Shown: positions 35,738 to 45,217 of the stretch, in pieces | Layout of the letters: every line of letters begins with the position of its first letter | Numbering within the stretch: position 1 is the stretch's first letter | From: Chryseobacterium sp. ON_d1 | GTDB lineage: Bacteria > Bacteroidota > Bacteroidia > Flavobacteriales > Weeksellaceae | Direction: 5' to 3' | NCBI RefSeq assembly: GCF_006829085.1 | Contig: NZ_BJTC01000001.1 | Coordinates: forward strand, 1-64,000 | DNA length: 64,000 nt | The notes under the pieces: generated by a model | What the model saw: only the letters and a program-made list of their open reading frames with translations | What the model was told of the DNA's origin: nothing | The model's database searches: none | Position numbers and translations under genes: made by a program

Positions 35738-38647
35738 ATGCAAGGAAAAGGACTTATTACAATTGTCGCTATTGTACTAGGGTTGATTTGCTTAAACGAG
35801 CTATTACCAACATGGTACGCCAGCAAAATTGAAAAGCAGGCGACTGCTATTGCAGGAGACAATCCGGAGAAGTATCAGAAAGAAATCGCAAGACTTTCTA
35901 AAGATACTTTGAACTTAGGATTCACAAAACTTTATTACACTAAAGCCAAAGACAAGGAAATGAAACTTGGTCTTGACCTTAAAGGAGGGATCAACGTTCT
36001 TTTGGAAATCAACCAAAGGGATCTTGTGAATGATTTAACCAATTATTCTACAAACCCTATTCTTATAGAGGCTTTAAACAAAACTGATGAAGCACAGAAG
36101 AATTCTACTAAACCTTACATCGACAACTTCTTTGAGCAGTTTGATGTAGTGAACAAAGCTAAAGGTGCAAACCTTAAGTTGGCAGATCCGGAAATCTTCG
36201 GAAATACAACCCTTACTGAGGTGAAATACAATACTCCTGATGAGCAGGTAAAAAGTATTGTTAAAAGAAAAATTGATGCTTCCGTAGGAACAGCTTTTGA
36301 GGTGATCAGAACGAGAATTGACAAGCTGGGAGCTATCCAGCCCAACGTTCAGAGAGTACCTGGTACAGCGAGAATTTCTGTGGAAATGCCTGGTATGAAG
36401 GACATTGATAAAGTGAAAAAAATGCTTCAAACCTCTGCAAAACTTCAGTTCTGGGAAGTACAGCAGGTTCCTGAAATTGCACCTTATTTCCAGACTTTAA
36501 CAACTATGGTTGCTGCAAAAGGAGATTCTATGGGAGTGGCAAAGAATGTCAACTTTATGAACCTTTTACAGCTTGACAAATTAAGAAGTAATGGGGTTGC
36601 CAGCGTAAAATTATCTGATACAGCAGTTGTAAACAAAATCTTAAACAGCAAAGTAGCTCAGTCTTTACGTCCGGCTAACATTAAATATACACAGTTCATG
36701 TGGGGTTACAAACCTGAGGCTACTGATGCTGAAAGCTTGGTATTGTATGCGATCAGAGGTAACATCAATCAAAAAGCTCCGGTAGATGGTGCTGTTGAAA
36801 CTGCGAATATCGGCTACGATGAACTAAGCAGAGTAGTGGTAGACATGCAGATGGACTCTAAAGGAGCAAAAGAATGGAAAACATTAACGGAAAAAAACGT
36901 TGGAAAACCAGTTGCAGTAACTCTTGATAACAGAGTATATACTGCTCCGAACGTTGTCGGTGCTATTCCTAACGGTAGAACTCAGATCTCTGGTAACTTC
37001 TCTCAGGAAGAAGCTAAAGAACTGGTAGACGTGTTAGGTGCCGGTAAATTGCCTGCAGGTGCAAAAGTAGTTCAGGCTACGGTTGTAGGTCCGTCTTTAG
37101 GACAGGAGGCTATTGACTCAGGTTTAATGTCATTCCTGATTGCATTTGCGATCATCATCGTTTATATCATTTTCTACTACGGTGGTGCTGGTGTGTATGC
37201 GGTAATTGCAATGGTGATCAACTTATTCTACATTTTCGGTATTATGGATTCGGGAGACTTTACGCTTACGCTTCCAGGTATCGCGGGTATCGTTCTTACG
37301 ATGGCAGTAGCAGTCGATACGAACGTTATTATTTACGAGAGAACCAAAGAAGAATTATTTGCAGGGAAAAGTATTCTTGAAGCTTATAAAGATGGTTTCA
37401 AACATGCATTGAATGCTATTATTGACGGTCACACTACGACTTTCCTGACGGCGGTTGTATTGTTCTTCTTCGGAACAGGACCTATCAAAGGTTTCGCATT
37501 AACGCTGATGATCGGTATTGCAATGACATTATTTACATCAGTATTGCTTTCAAGAGTAATGATCTTCTCAAGATTAAATAAAGGAAAAGGTCTTTCTGTA
37601 TGGACTCCGGCAACAAAAAATCTATTCAGAAATACCTGGATCGATTTCATCGGAAAGAGAAAATATGCCTACATCATTTCTGCTGTTCTTACAGTAGTGT
37701 GTATCATTTCAATTGCAACACACGGCTTCAAGTATGGGATTGATTTTACCGGTGGTAGAAACTATGTGGTAAGATTTGACAAAGATGTAAAAGCTGAAGA
37801 TGTTGAAGAAAAATTAGTGGCATTATTCAAAACGGAAGACGGAAAAAACTCTTCTGTAGAAGCTAAAACTTTCGGAAACAATAAACAATTAAAGATTTCT
37901 ACAGATTACCTTATCCAGGATGAATCTTTAAAAGCTGACCAGATTATCGAACAAAAATTATTTGAAGGATTAAAATCACAGTTACCGGCAGGTACAACCT
38001 TGAAGGATTTCAAATCTGCTGATAAAGACCACGCAGGAATTATTTCTTCTGAGAAGGTAGGTCCTTCGGTTGCTGATGATATCCAGACTCACGGTATTTA
38101 TGCGGTATTGGCTGCATTGGCTATGATCTTCATCTATATCCTTGTAAGATTCAGAAAATGGCAGTTCTCTCTGGGAGCAGTTGCTGCTCTATTCCACGAT
38201 GCGGTAATTATCTTAGGAGCATATTCACTGCTTCACAAATATATGCCGTTCAACATGGAGATCAATCAGGATTTCATTGCTGCAATCCTTACAGTATTGG
38301 GTTACTCAATCAACGATACGGTAATCATCTTCGACAGAATCAGAGAATACCTGAGAGAGAAAAAATCTTTAACATTGGCAGGTCTTTTTGATGATTCTAT
38401 CTCAAGTACACTGGGTAGAACATTCAACACCTCATTCACTACAATTCTGGTTATCCTTGCGATCTTCATTTTCGGTGGAGATAACCTGAGAGGGTTTATG
38501 TTTGCCATGTTAATCGGTATTGGATTCGGTACTTACTCATCCATCTTTATTGCGTCTGCAATTGCTTATGATTTCCTTAAAACCGGAAAAGAAGAAGAGG
38601 TACACGGAAGATCTACTTCTGCGAAAGAAGAACTTGCTTCAAAGTAA
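35738..38647 (+). CDS. secDF: Fused protein-export membrane protein SecDF
   Basis: A 969-residue fusion of SecD and SecF, which use the proton gradient to pull proteins out of the SecYEG channel. SecD part: first helix (TIVAIVLGLICLNELLP), LGLDLKGGINVLLEI, the large periplasmic region, then the helices with AGIVLTMAVAVDTNVIIYERTKEEL. SecF part: RKYAYIISAVLTVVCIIS, KYGIDFTGGRNYVVRF, then the second helix set with LGYSINDTVIIFDRIREYL. Both DTNVIIYER and NDTVIIFDR functional Asp motifs are present. Fusion is usual in Bacteroidota. It would serve the many Sec-exported proteins of this window. Confidence 0.96.
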   Translation: MQGKGLITIVAIVLGLICLNELLPTWYASKIEKQATAIAGDNPEKYQKEIARLSKDTLNLGFTKLYYTKAKDKEMKLGLDLKGGINVLLEINQRDLVNDLTNYSTNPILIEALNKTDEAQKNSTKPYIDNFFEQFDVVNKAKGANLKLADPEIFGNTTLTEVKYNTPDEQVKSIVKRKIDASVGTAFEVIRTRIDKLGAIQPNVQRVPGTARISVEMPGMKDIDKVKKMLQTSAKLQFWEVQQVPEIAPYFQTLTTMVAAKGDSMGVAKNVNFMNLLQLDKLRSNGVASVKLSDTAVVNKILNSKVAQSLRPANIKYTQFMWGYKPEATDAESLVLYAIRGNINQKAPVDGAVETANIGYDELSRVVVDMQMDSKGAKEWKTLTEKNVGKPVAVTLDNRVYTAPNVVGAIPNGRTQISGNFSQEEAKELVDVLGAGKLPAGAKVVQATVVGPSLGQEAIDSGLMSFLIAFAIIIVYIIFYYGGAGVYAVIAMVINLFYIFGIMDSGDFTLTLPGIAGIVLTMAVAVDTNVIIYERTKEELFAGKSILEAYKDGFKHALNAIIDGHTTTFLTAVVLFFFGTGPIKGFALTLMIGIAMTLFTSVLLSRVMIFSRLNKGKGLSVWTPATKNLFRNTWIDFIGKRKYAYIISAVLTVVCIISIATHGFKYGIDFTGGRNYVVRFDKDVKAEDVEEKLVALFKTEDGKNSSVEAKTFGNNKQLKISTDYLIQDESLKADQIIEQKLFEGLKSQLPAGTTLKDFKSADKDHAGIISSEKVGPSVADDIQTHGIYAVLAALAMIFIYILVRFRKWQFSLGAVAALFHDAVIILGAYSLLHKYMPFNMEINQDFIAAILTVLGYSINDTVIIFDRIREYLREKKSLTLAGLFDDSISSTLGRTFNTSFTTILVILAIFIFGGDNLRGFMFAMLIGIGFGTYSSIFIASAIAYDFLKTGKEEEVHGRSTSAKEELASK

Positions 38648-38669
38648 TACAAACTACAATAAATTAGTA

Positions 38670-38702
38670 AAGACCGTTTCGCAAGAAGCGGTCTTTTTTT
38701 TA
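38670..38702 (+). terminator. Terminator after secDF
   Basis: Stem AAGACCG-TTTC / GAAG-CGGTCTT, loop GCAA, followed by a long T run. Confidence 0.85.
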
Positions 38703-38768
38703 GTATTTATATTAACAATTCATTATTTAGAATCATTATTTTTCAGATTTGATTAATTTTGCACCATC

Positions 38769-40028
38769 ATGGAAAATTCAAAGAAAAAAGCAGCCATAGG
38801 CTTCATATTTATTACTTTACTGATCGATATTACGGGGTGGGGAATCATCATTCCTGTTGTTCCCAAATTGATTGAGGAGCTTATTCATGCAGATATTAGT
38901 GAAGCCGCAAAATATGGAGGCTGGCTGGGATTTGCCTATGCATTTACACAGTTTATATTCTCTCCGCTTGTCGGTAACCTGAGTGATAAATATGGACGGA
39001 GGCCTATTATCCTGATTTCTCTTTTCGGGTTTGCCATAGATTATATTTTCCTTGCACTGGCTCCCACAATCTGGTGGCTGTTTCTGGGAAGGATTATTGC
39101 CGGAATTACCGGTGCAAGTGTGACCACTGCCAGTGCCTATATTGCCGATATTTCCACTGATGAAGACAGAGCTAAAAATTTTGGACTGATAGGAGCGGCA
39201 TTTGGGCTCGGATTTATCATTGGTCCTGTTCTGGGAGGTGTTCTGGGGCATTACGGTGCCAGAGTTCCTTTCTATGCTGCTGCAGGTTTGTGTCTTCTTA
39301 ATTTCCTCTACGGTTATTTCATACTTCCTGAAAGTTTAGATAAAGATAAAAGAAGAGAATTCGACTGGAAACGTGCCAATCCTATAGGTTCGTTTAAGTT
39401 TTTAGGGAAACATCCTGAGATTTCCGGACTGATCGTTTCACTGATCTTAATTTATATTGCAGGTCATGCTGTACAGAGTAACTGGAGCTTCTTTACGATG
39501 TATAAATTCAGCTGGACGGAAAGAATGGTAGGAATCTCCTTAGGAGTAGTCGGTTTATTGGTTGGTCTTGTACAGGGAGGTCTTATCAGATGGACAACTC
39601 CAAGACTTGGAGAGCAGAAAAGCATCTATTATGGATTAGCTTTTTATGCGGTTGGAATGTTCTTATTTGCTTTTGCATCTGAGGGCTGGATGATGTTTGT
39701 CTTTCTGATTCCATATTGCCTGGGAGGAATTTGCGGGCCGGCTTTACAGTCTGTCATTACGAAAAGTGTCCCTTCGAATGAGCAGGGAGAACTTCAGGGT
39801 GCATTGACGAGCTTAATGAGTGCTACTTCCATCATCGGGCCTCCTATGATGACGAATCTGTTTTATTTTTTCACGCATGATGAAGCGCCTTTCAAGTTTT
39901 CAGGAGCACCGTTTTTCCTGGCATTTATCTTAATGGCAATCAGTGTGGTGATTACCTACTCAGCTTTTAAGAAAAAAAATAAAGATTTAATTGATATGAC
40001 ATCAGAAAAAGATTTTTGGAAAGAATAG
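38769..40028 (+). CDS. MFS drug:H+ antiporter, TetA-like
   Basis: A 419-residue major facilitator with 12 helices. Motif [15 protein letters not shown] follows helix 2; ARG helix 4 segment [31 protein letters not shown] and motif [11 protein letters not shown] are as in DHA1/TetA exporters. [18 protein letters not shown] on helix 1 is also close to TetA. Family relationship alone does not prove tetracycline resistance; such chromosomal TCR/Tet-like carriers are widespread in Chryseobacterium with unknown substrates. TAATTTTG at 38753-38760 fits a -7 box but would give a very short leader. Confidence 0.88.
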   Translation: MENSKKKAAIGFIFITLLIDITGWGIIIPVVPKLIEELIHADISEAAKYGGWLGFAYAFTQFIFSPLVGNLSDKYGRRPIILISLFGFAIDYIFLALAPTIWWLFLGRIIAGITGASVTTASAYIADISTDEDRAKNFGLIGAAFGLGFIIGPVLGGVLGHYGARVPFYAAAGLCLLNFLYGYFILPESLDKDKRREFDWKRANPIGSFKFLGKHPEISGLIVSLILIYIAGHAVQSNWSFFTMYKFSWTERMVGISLGVVGLLVGLVQGGLIRWTTPRLGEQKSIYYGLAFYAVGMFLFAFASEGWMMFVFLIPYCLGGICGPALQSVITKSVPSNEQGELQGALTSLMSATSIIGPPMMTNLFYFFTHDEAPFKFSGAPFFLAFILMAISVVITYSAFKKKNKDLIDMTSEKDFWKE

Positions 40029-40103
40029 ATGTTTTTCTATTCTGAAAATACAGATCATTTCAGGATGTCAATCTATCAATAATTATATTGGATCAGTTTT
40101 GTG

Positions 40104-40111
40104 TATTTTTG
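40104..40111 (+). promoter_or_regulatory. Probable -7 promoter box for the arylamine acetyltransferase gene
   Basis: TATTTTTG matches TAnnTTTG; start near 40118 and ATG at 40130. Its position argues against an upstream in-frame ATG at 40088. Confidence 0.5.
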
Positions 40112-40129
40112 AAACAGAAAAAGCAAATT

Positions 40130-40930
40130 ATGAATACATCAGACCTGGAAAAATATTTTGAGCGGATTCATTTCTCGGGTGTTCCGGAGGTGAATATGGA
40201 AACATTGAGAAAAATTCATCAGCTTCATCCTAAATATATTCCTTTTGAAAACATAGACCCTTACACAGGAAAAGTGCCTTCTTTGAATGTGGATGATGTA
40301 TTTAAAAAACTGGTTGTGGAATCAAGAGGAGGATATTGCTATGAACAAAACCTGCTTTTAAGTGAGGTCTTAAAATATCTGGGATTCAATGTAAGGCTCC
40401 AGTTGGGGAGGGTAGTATGGGGAAGGCAGGAAGACAGTGTTGCCCCGCAGACTCATCTGTTGCTTATTGTTGACTTTGAAGAAAAGAAATATATTGTCGA
40501 CTGCGGATTCGGGACGGCTACCCTTACGGCTCCTCTGCTTTTACATGAAGAACAGCAGCAGACGACTCCGAATGGTATTTTTAAAGTTTCCCAAAAAGAA
40601 GACGTTTATACGCTTTGGATGTGGAAAGATCAATGGCTTCCGGTGTACCGATTTGTACGTGAACATGTGGAACCTGCTGATCTTGAAATTTCCAACTGGT
40701 ATCTGTCTACCCATCCTGGTTCACATTTTAAAAATAAGCTGATTCTTTCAAAAGTAGATGAAAATGCCCGGTATACCTATACGGATCATGTGCTGAATAT
40801 CCGGTCTGATGATGGGGCAAAAGAATCTATAGCGATAGGAAATGATATACAGCTGTATGAAATACTGATCAATACTTTCGGACTACGGGAAAATGCAGTA
40901 GAAGCCTTAAAGTCAAAAAACAAAAATTGA
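40130..40930 (+). CDS. nat: Arylamine N-acetyltransferase
   Basis: A 266-residue enzyme that moves acetyl from acetyl-CoA to arylamines or hydrazines. The catalytic triad is visible: Cys in SRGGYCYEQNLLL, His in VAPQTHLLLIV and Asp in YIVDCGFGTATL. PFENIDPYTGK near the start is also a family mark. The start MNTSDLEKYFERI is preferred to the ATG 42 bases upstream for length and because of the promoter box. Next to an MFS exporter it may belong to a small xenobiotic defence pair, but that is inference; a possible separate promoter lies between them. Confidence 0.92.
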   Translation: MNTSDLEKYFERIHFSGVPEVNMETLRKIHQLHPKYIPFENIDPYTGKVPSLNVDDVFKKLVVESRGGYCYEQNLLLSEVLKYLGFNVRLQLGRVVWGRQEDSVAPQTHLLLIVDFEEKKYIVDCGFGTATLTAPLLLHEEQQQTTPNGIFKVSQKEDVYTLWMWKDQWLPVYRFVREHVEPADLEISNWYLSTHPGSHFKNKLILSKVDENARYTYTDHVLNIRSDDGAKESIAIGNDIQLYEILINTFGLRENAVEALKSKNKN

Positions 40931-40958
40931 TAGAATATTAATTCTGTCTTTAAAATAT

Positions 40959-40994
40959 AAAGCCGGCAAGTTCTCTGAACTTGCCGGCTTTTAC
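40959..40994. terminator. Bidirectional terminator between convergent genes
   Basis: A perfect 15-bp stem, AAAGCCGGCAAGTTC / GAACTTGCCGGCTTT, with loop TCT, between the acetyltransferase gene and the minus-strand lipoprotein gene. Confidence 0.88.
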
Positions 40995-41011
40995 ACTGAT
41001 TTTTACGAAAA

Positions 41012-41962
41012 TTATGGATAGAGGGATTTTGTCCCGTTGCTCACAATATTACTGCCAAGTCCTGAGAATGACACTGAGAAATTACTGGAATTGAAGCTTA
41101 AAGAACCGGTAGGTGTACAAAGCCCCAGTGCGTAACGGCACTGTCCGTAGGCTCCCGTTTTCTTTATAATCTTACTCTCGCTTTTTGCCTTTCCTAAGCT
41201 GATATATCCCCAGTCATTAACATCTGCATTAGACACAGTTGCCCCGGAGTAATAAATGGTAATCTGATAGCCCATTTCACCTCTCTTGGATCCCCACAGC
41301 CAATTTGCTGTCCACCATTGTTTATACCATGTAGAAACGACTCTTGCAGCCTGATTGTTGCTGGATGCTTCAGAATTCCCACGGATATCCATCATCACCA
41401 GACCTCCGAAGATATTGTCCCAGATAATTCCGGAATCACCGTAAAAACACAATGTTTTAAATGTTCCGTTTTTACTGTTCCAGGTTATTTCCATAACATT
41501 TGTACCTGACTTGACCTCTTCGGAGATGGCTTCTTTTAATCCCTGACGGGCGATTGTAAGGTCATCCCCGCGATAAAGATCCCCGATTTTTCCGACCTTT
41601 ACTGAAGAAGGCTCCATGATATTCCCGGAGGCAATAAACTGGTCTTTATCAGAAATGATGTTTTGAGCAAGCTCAAGGCCTTTCTGGGTTGTGATTTTTC
41701 CCAGTGCAGCCACTCCTGTAATCTGTAAATCATTTTTCAGATATGCTTCAAGATTTTTTCCGGATTCATTCAGTTGAAACTGTACCGCTTCAGGAATAAT
41801 TTGAGAGGAAAGAGGAGCTAGTTCTTTTTTCAGGTCATCGGTGTTTACCTTTGCCTGAACTGTTTCCTGCTGGTTGATCTCGTTGTTTTCACTCTGGCAG
41901 CTGTTAAGTGCCAATACCGATAAAACGGCGAAAACCTTAAAAGTAGTCACTAGTTTTTTCAT
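41012..41962 (-). CDS. Lipoprotein of unknown function with aromatic C-terminal domain
   Basis: A 316-residue lipoprotein. Signal MKKLVTTFKVFAVLSVLALNSC with lipidated Cys22, then a polar linker (QSENNEINQQETVQAK). A helical middle (residues ~45-150) is followed by a beta-rich, Trp-rich domain (VSTWYKQWWTANWLWGSKRG, GYQITIYYSGATVSNADVND) with a Cys pair in YGQCRYALGLCTPTG. No family is recognised. The Trp/Tyr-rich end and closing Ser/Gly-rich strand (SNFSVSFSGLGSNIV) recall carbohydrate- or membrane-binding domains, but this is not proof. It is a single-gene unit. Confidence 0.65.
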   Translation of the reverse strand: MKKLVTTFKVFAVLSVLALNSCQSENNEINQQETVQAKVNTDDLKKELAPLSSQIIPEAVQFQLNESGKNLEAYLKNDLQITGVAALGKITTQKGLELAQNIISDKDQFIASGNIMEPSSVKVGKIGDLYRGDDLTIARQGLKEAISEEVKSGTNVMEITWNSKNGTFKTLCFYGDSGIIWDNIFGGLVMMDIRGNSEASSNNQAARVVSTWYKQWWTANWLWGSKRGEMGYQITIYYSGATVSNADVNDWGYISLGKAKSESKIIKKTGAYGQCRYALGLCTPTGSLSFNSSNFSVSFSGLGSNIVSNGTKSLYP

Positions 41963-42239
41963 AATAAATATTTTGGTTGTGCTACGTAAATATAGTAATT
42001 TATACTATAATTCTCATTGTTTTGAATTAAATATTTATTAATTAATAAGTGAAAGAGAATATAGGCTATGCAGAGGTATTGCGATAGAACTCTTCAGCAT
42101 AATCAGTCATACTCAATTTCTTAACCTCAAACCTGAAACCCTGAACTTTGCATCATGAAACATTTTATAAAATCTTAAAATTTGTTTAAATTTTTAGTTT
42201 ACAGTCAATAAATGCAATAATCTTTCGTAATTTTACCCC
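41963..42239. other. Divergent gap before tatA with C-rich repeat
   Basis: No gene is seen. CTCAAACCTGAAACCCTGAA (about 42126) and GCATCATGA resemble the intergenic sequence at 10050-10095. TAATCTTTCG near 42220 is a poor match to a -7 box for tatA. Confidence 0.4.
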
Positions 42240-42581
42240 ATGGAATTAAGCATTGGAGAAATGGCACTCATTGCCATTGCAATCGTTGTATTATTCGGTC
42301 CGGATAAGCTGCCTCAGATTGCGCGTGACTTAGGTGCAGGCGTTAGAAAAATGCGTGGAGCAGTGGAAGATATCAAAACTGAAATTATGAAGGAAACAGA
42401 TAATCCTGTTTCTGAAATTAAACGTGAAATTGAAAAGGTAAAAGATGCTGCCAAAGATTTCAATCCTGTAAATGATATCAAGAAAGATATTCTTACAGAG
42501 CCCGGTACTATTGCTTCTGATGAAACTCCAAAGCCAAAACCTGCGGATGATGAAACTTACGAAGGACCTGTAAGCAGATAA
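42240..42581 (+). CDS. tatA: Twin-arginine translocase subunit TatA
   Basis: A 113-residue protein with the TatA/B layout: one N-terminal helix (ELSIGEMALIAIAIVVLF), then FGPDKLPQIARDLGAGVRKMRGAVEDIKTEI as the amphipathic helix with the conserved FGP hinge, and a charged, disordered tail (KPKPADDETYEGPVS). In a Tat system it forms the pore for folded proteins. TatC is not in the window. It is the first of three tightly spaced genes (PAP2 two bases later). Confidence 0.9.
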   Translation: MELSIGEMALIAIAIVVLFGPDKLPQIARDLGAGVRKMRGAVEDIKTEIMKETDNPVSEIKREIEKVKDAAKDFNPVNDIKKDILTEPGTIASDETPKPKPADDETYEGPVSR

Positions 42582-42583
42582 TC

Positions 42584-43150
42584 ATGGAGGAAATCATTCA
42601 GGAAGATAAAAAGGTATTTCTTTACCTTAATAATTTGGGCGATTCGTCTTTCGATCAGTTTTGGATGATGATTTCAAGTACCTGGATCTGGGTACCTCTT
42701 TACATCATATTTCTTTATTTTTTATATAAAAATTACCAGCTAAGATCGTTGGTTTTTATCCTGTTGTTTTTAGCTATCGGAGCAACGGTTTCTGATCAGT
42801 TGGCAAGTGTTTTCAAATATGGTGTGGCAAGGCTAAGACCCTGTCATGATCCTACATTGGAGCATCATATGAGAATTGTAAAATGTGGCGGACAATTTGG
42901 ATTTTATTCTGCTCATGCTTCCAATACTTTCTTTTTAGCCTCTTTTTTAAGTATTTTATTAAAAAAGAAACTTAAATGGTTTCCATATGCTATATTTGTA
43001 TGGGCTCTGGTAGTTTCCTACAGCCGCATATATTTAGGAGTGCATTTCCCGATAGATATTTTGGTGGGGGCGTTTGTTGGATCTTTATTGGGAGTGATAT
43101 TTGGTGCACTCGCCAAAAAAGTGATCAACAAACAAGCAATAACCTCATGA
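42584..43150 (+). CDS. PAP2-family membrane phosphatase
   Basis: A 188-residue integral membrane enzyme. The three PAP2 motifs are present: KYGVARLRPCHD (K-x6-RP), FYSAHASNT (SxH equivalent with the catalytic His) and SYSRIYLGVHFPIDILVG (SR-x5-H-x3-D). About five helices are seen. It removes phosphate from lipid phosphates such as undecaprenyl diphosphate or lipid A; which one is not clear. It follows tatA by two bases and overlaps the next gene by ATGA, so all three are one operon. Confidence 0.9.
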   Translation: MEEIIQEDKKVFLYLNNLGDSSFDQFWMMISSTWIWVPLYIIFLYFLYKNYQLRSLVFILLFLAIGATVSDQLASVFKYGVARLRPCHDPTLEHHMRIVKCGGQFGFYSAHASNTFFLASFLSILLKKKLKWFPYAIFVWALVVSYSRIYLGVHFPIDILVGAFVGSLLGVIFGALAKKVINKQAITS

Positions 43151-43959
43151 AAAAAACTTTATTATTTGTAATTTCCCTCAGCTTCTCTCTTAATTTCCAT
43201 GCCCAGGATAAGAAACTGGCAGAAGATTGTTTTAAAAAAGCTGACTATAAGTGTGCTGAAGAACAGTATTTAAAACTGGCAGAGAAAGAACAGATCCAAA
43301 AATTCCAGTCAGAATATTACGACTATCTTGGAACGTCTCAGAGAAGGCAGGGGAAGGCTACCCAGGCTTTCAGATCTTATGAATCTGCTTTAAAAGCCAA
43401 TCCTATGTCGGTTTCTGTGTATGTAAATTTGTCATCACTGTACAGCCAGAAAGGAAATAAGGCAAAGGCTCTGGAATATGTTGAAAAAGGGCTCAAAGTA
43501 AATCCTGAAACTCCTGATTTATATCTTACACGGTCCAAAATCTACGACAGCCAGGGGAAAACAGATCTTGCGATCAAAGATCTTAATCAGATTCTTACTT
43601 TTGCACCCGATAATATTTTCGCTAAAACCGGACTGGCCAATCTGAAGAAAAATAATGGAGATCTTGACGGAGCCTTAAAGGATTATAACCAGCTTATTTC
43701 TGAAAAACCTGAATCACTGCTTTATAATGGCCGTGCAGATGTATATTTTAAAATGAAAAAATATAAAGAAGCACTGGCAGATGCCAATAAAGCCATCTCT
43801 ATAGATCCAAAATTTGCCCAGTCTTATGTGAGCAAGTCTATGATTCTGTTTGAAGCTTCCAAGCTGAAGGAAGCCTGCGAAAATCTCGATAAAGCGGTAG
43901 CTTTGGGATACGAAAAAGCAGTGCTGACAGCTTTTTATGCTAAATGTGTAAAAAAGTAA
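43147..43959 (+). CDS. Exported TPR-repeat protein
   Basis: A 270-residue protein with signal peptide MKKTLLFVISLSFSLNFHAQ. About seven TPR units follow, for example ATQAFRSYESALKANPMSV, ALEYVEKGLKVNPETPDLYL and ALADANKAISIDPKFAQ. The start at 43147 overlaps the PAP2 stop (ATGA); a longer in-frame ORF from 42976 lacks sense as a start, because it would read through PAP2 in another frame and hide the signal peptide. It is similar in size and plan to the TPR protein at 2947-3759. The partner is unknown. Confidence 0.88.
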   Translation: MKKTLLFVISLSFSLNFHAQDKKLAEDCFKKADYKCAEEQYLKLAEKEQIQKFQSEYYDYLGTSQRRQGKATQAFRSYESALKANPMSVSVYVNLSSLYSQKGNKAKALEYVEKGLKVNPETPDLYLTRSKIYDSQGKTDLAIKDLNQILTFAPDNIFAKTGLANLKKNNGDLDGALKDYNQLISEKPESLLYNGRADVYFKMKKYKEALADANKAISIDPKFAQSYVSKSMILFEASKLKEACENLDKAVALGYEKAVLTAFYAKCVKK

Positions 43960-44045
43960 TTGAAAATTAATTCTTCCAAATCATTCAATAAACCAACCAA
44001 AGCAATAACCGTATAACGGTTAAATAAGAATAAAGAGATAGAAAG

Positions 44046-44498
44046 ATGTTGAATATTGTTCTTGTAGAACCCGAAATACCTAATAATACAGGAAATATCG
44101 GAAGATTGTGTGTAGGAACCGAAAGCAGATTGCACCTTATTCATCCATTTGGATTTATAATTAATGATAAAAACCTGAAACGTTCCGGATTGGATTATTG
44201 GGTACATCTTGATGTTTCTGAATATGCGGATGTAGAAGAATGGATTAAAAATATACCCGACATGTCACGTGTTTTTTTAATGAGTTCGCATGCTGAAAAA
44301 TCTTATCTGGAAACTGATTTTCAGGATGGAGACTGGCTGGTTTTCGGAAAGGAGAGTGCAGGATTAAGTAGAGAGGTTTTAAGCCGTTTTGAAAATCATC
44401 TGACAATTCCTATGTCAAAACTTATCAGGAGTTTTAATATTGCTAATTCTGTTGCCTTTGTAGTAGGTGAAGCAAAAAGACAGATCAGCCTGAAATAA
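44046..44498 (+). CDS. trmL: tRNA (cytidine/uridine-34 2'-O)-methyltransferase TrmL
   Basis: A 150-residue SPOUT methyltransferase of the wobble base in leucine tRNAs. Family marks are NIVLVEPEIPNNTGNIGRLC at the start, LHLIHPFGFIINDKNLKRSGLDYW, LVFGKESAGLSREVL (trefoil-knot SAM loop) and LTIPMSKLIRSFNIANSVAFVVGEA. All are in order and the length is that of TrmL. It starts 86 bases after the TPR gene and may be the last gene of that operon. Confidence 0.93.
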   Translation: MLNIVLVEPEIPNNTGNIGRLCVGTESRLHLIHPFGFIINDKNLKRSGLDYWVHLDVSEYADVEEWIKNIPDMSRVFLMSSHAEKSYLETDFQDGDWLVFGKESAGLSREVLSRFENHLTIPMSKLIRSFNIANSVAFVVGEAKRQISLK

Positions 44499-44560
44499 TA
44501 ATTCTGAATCCTCAACGCTCAAAGGAATAGAACGTTACTTTTGAAGCTACTTTTTTTGTC

Positions 44561-45034
44561 TTAATCGTTATGGTAAGGTTTTCCCTGCAGAATCTGATCA
44601 GCACGGTAAAGCTGCTCAACAATGAACAGGCGGATCATTTGGTGGGTAAAGGTCATTTTGGATAAAGACATTTTTTCATTGGCTCTGCTGTACATATCCT
44701 CTGAAAAGCCGTATGCACCACCGATGAGTATATGTACTTTTTTGACTGATGAATTCATCCATGTATCTATTTTCTGTGAAAATTCCCGGCTGGTCAGCTG
44801 TTTTCCTTTTTCATCAAGGAGTACCACCAGATCATTTTTATCGAAATGGTTTAGAAACAATTTTGCTTCTTCTTTTTTGAGAAGTTCGGGTGACAGATTT
44901 TTCGCATTTTTAACATCCGGTATTTCAGTAATTTCAAAATTCCAGTGTTTGGGAAGGCGGTTCAGATAATAATTGATTAAAGAGGTAATTTCCTTATCAT
45001 CTGTTTTACCGATACAAAGTAAGCTGATTCGCAT
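44561..45034 (-). CDS. rlmH: 23S rRNA (pseudouridine-1915 N3)-methyltransferase RlmH
   Basis: A 157-residue SPOUT enzyme modifying helix 69 of 23S rRNA. RISLLCIGKTDDKEI at the start, VVLLDEKGKQLTSREFS, VHILIGGAYGFSEDMYSRAN (SAM-binding knot) and LSKMTFTHQMIRLFIVEQLYRA, ending GKPYHND, are typical. The start at 45034 is chosen over one seven codons upstream, since RlmH proteins begin MRI/MKI and end at this length. Confidence 0.95.
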   Translation of the reverse strand: MRISLLCIGKTDDKEITSLINYYLNRLPKHWNFEITEIPDVKNAKNLSPELLKKEEAKLFLNHFDKNDLVVLLDEKGKQLTSREFSQKIDTWMNSSVKKVHILIGGAYGFSEDMYSRANEKMSLSKMTFTHQMIRLFIVEQLYRADQILQGKPYHND

Positions 45035-45190
45035 TGTAAGAAGTTTCAGATGCAAAGATAGGACTTCAGGGAGTAAATTTCAAAGTTTTGGGTTCAATGT
45101 TGCTGGTTTAGGTTATTATTCCTTAATTCCGGCCATCTGATTCCTGCTGCCTATTACCTTTTATCTTTTCCCTATTTAATTTAATTCCCC

Positions 45191-45198
45191 TACATTTG
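45191..45198 (+). promoter_or_regulatory. Probable -7 promoter box for the YihY gene
   Basis: TACATTTG matches TAnnTTTG; the ATG at 45218 would be about 13 bases after the start point. No good -33 TTTG is seen. Confidence 0.45.
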
Positions 45199-45217
45199 TA
45201 AAAAGACAAGCAGATAG

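Noticed and set aside
38769..40028. Calling the MFS gene tet(A)-type resistance
   Set aside because: Motifs fit the wider DHA1/Tet-like family; chromosomal homologues with unknown substrate are common, so resistance is not claimed.
42976..43146. Upstream extension of the TPR gene
   Set aside because: It reads PAP2 codons in another frame and would bury the signal peptide starting at 43147.
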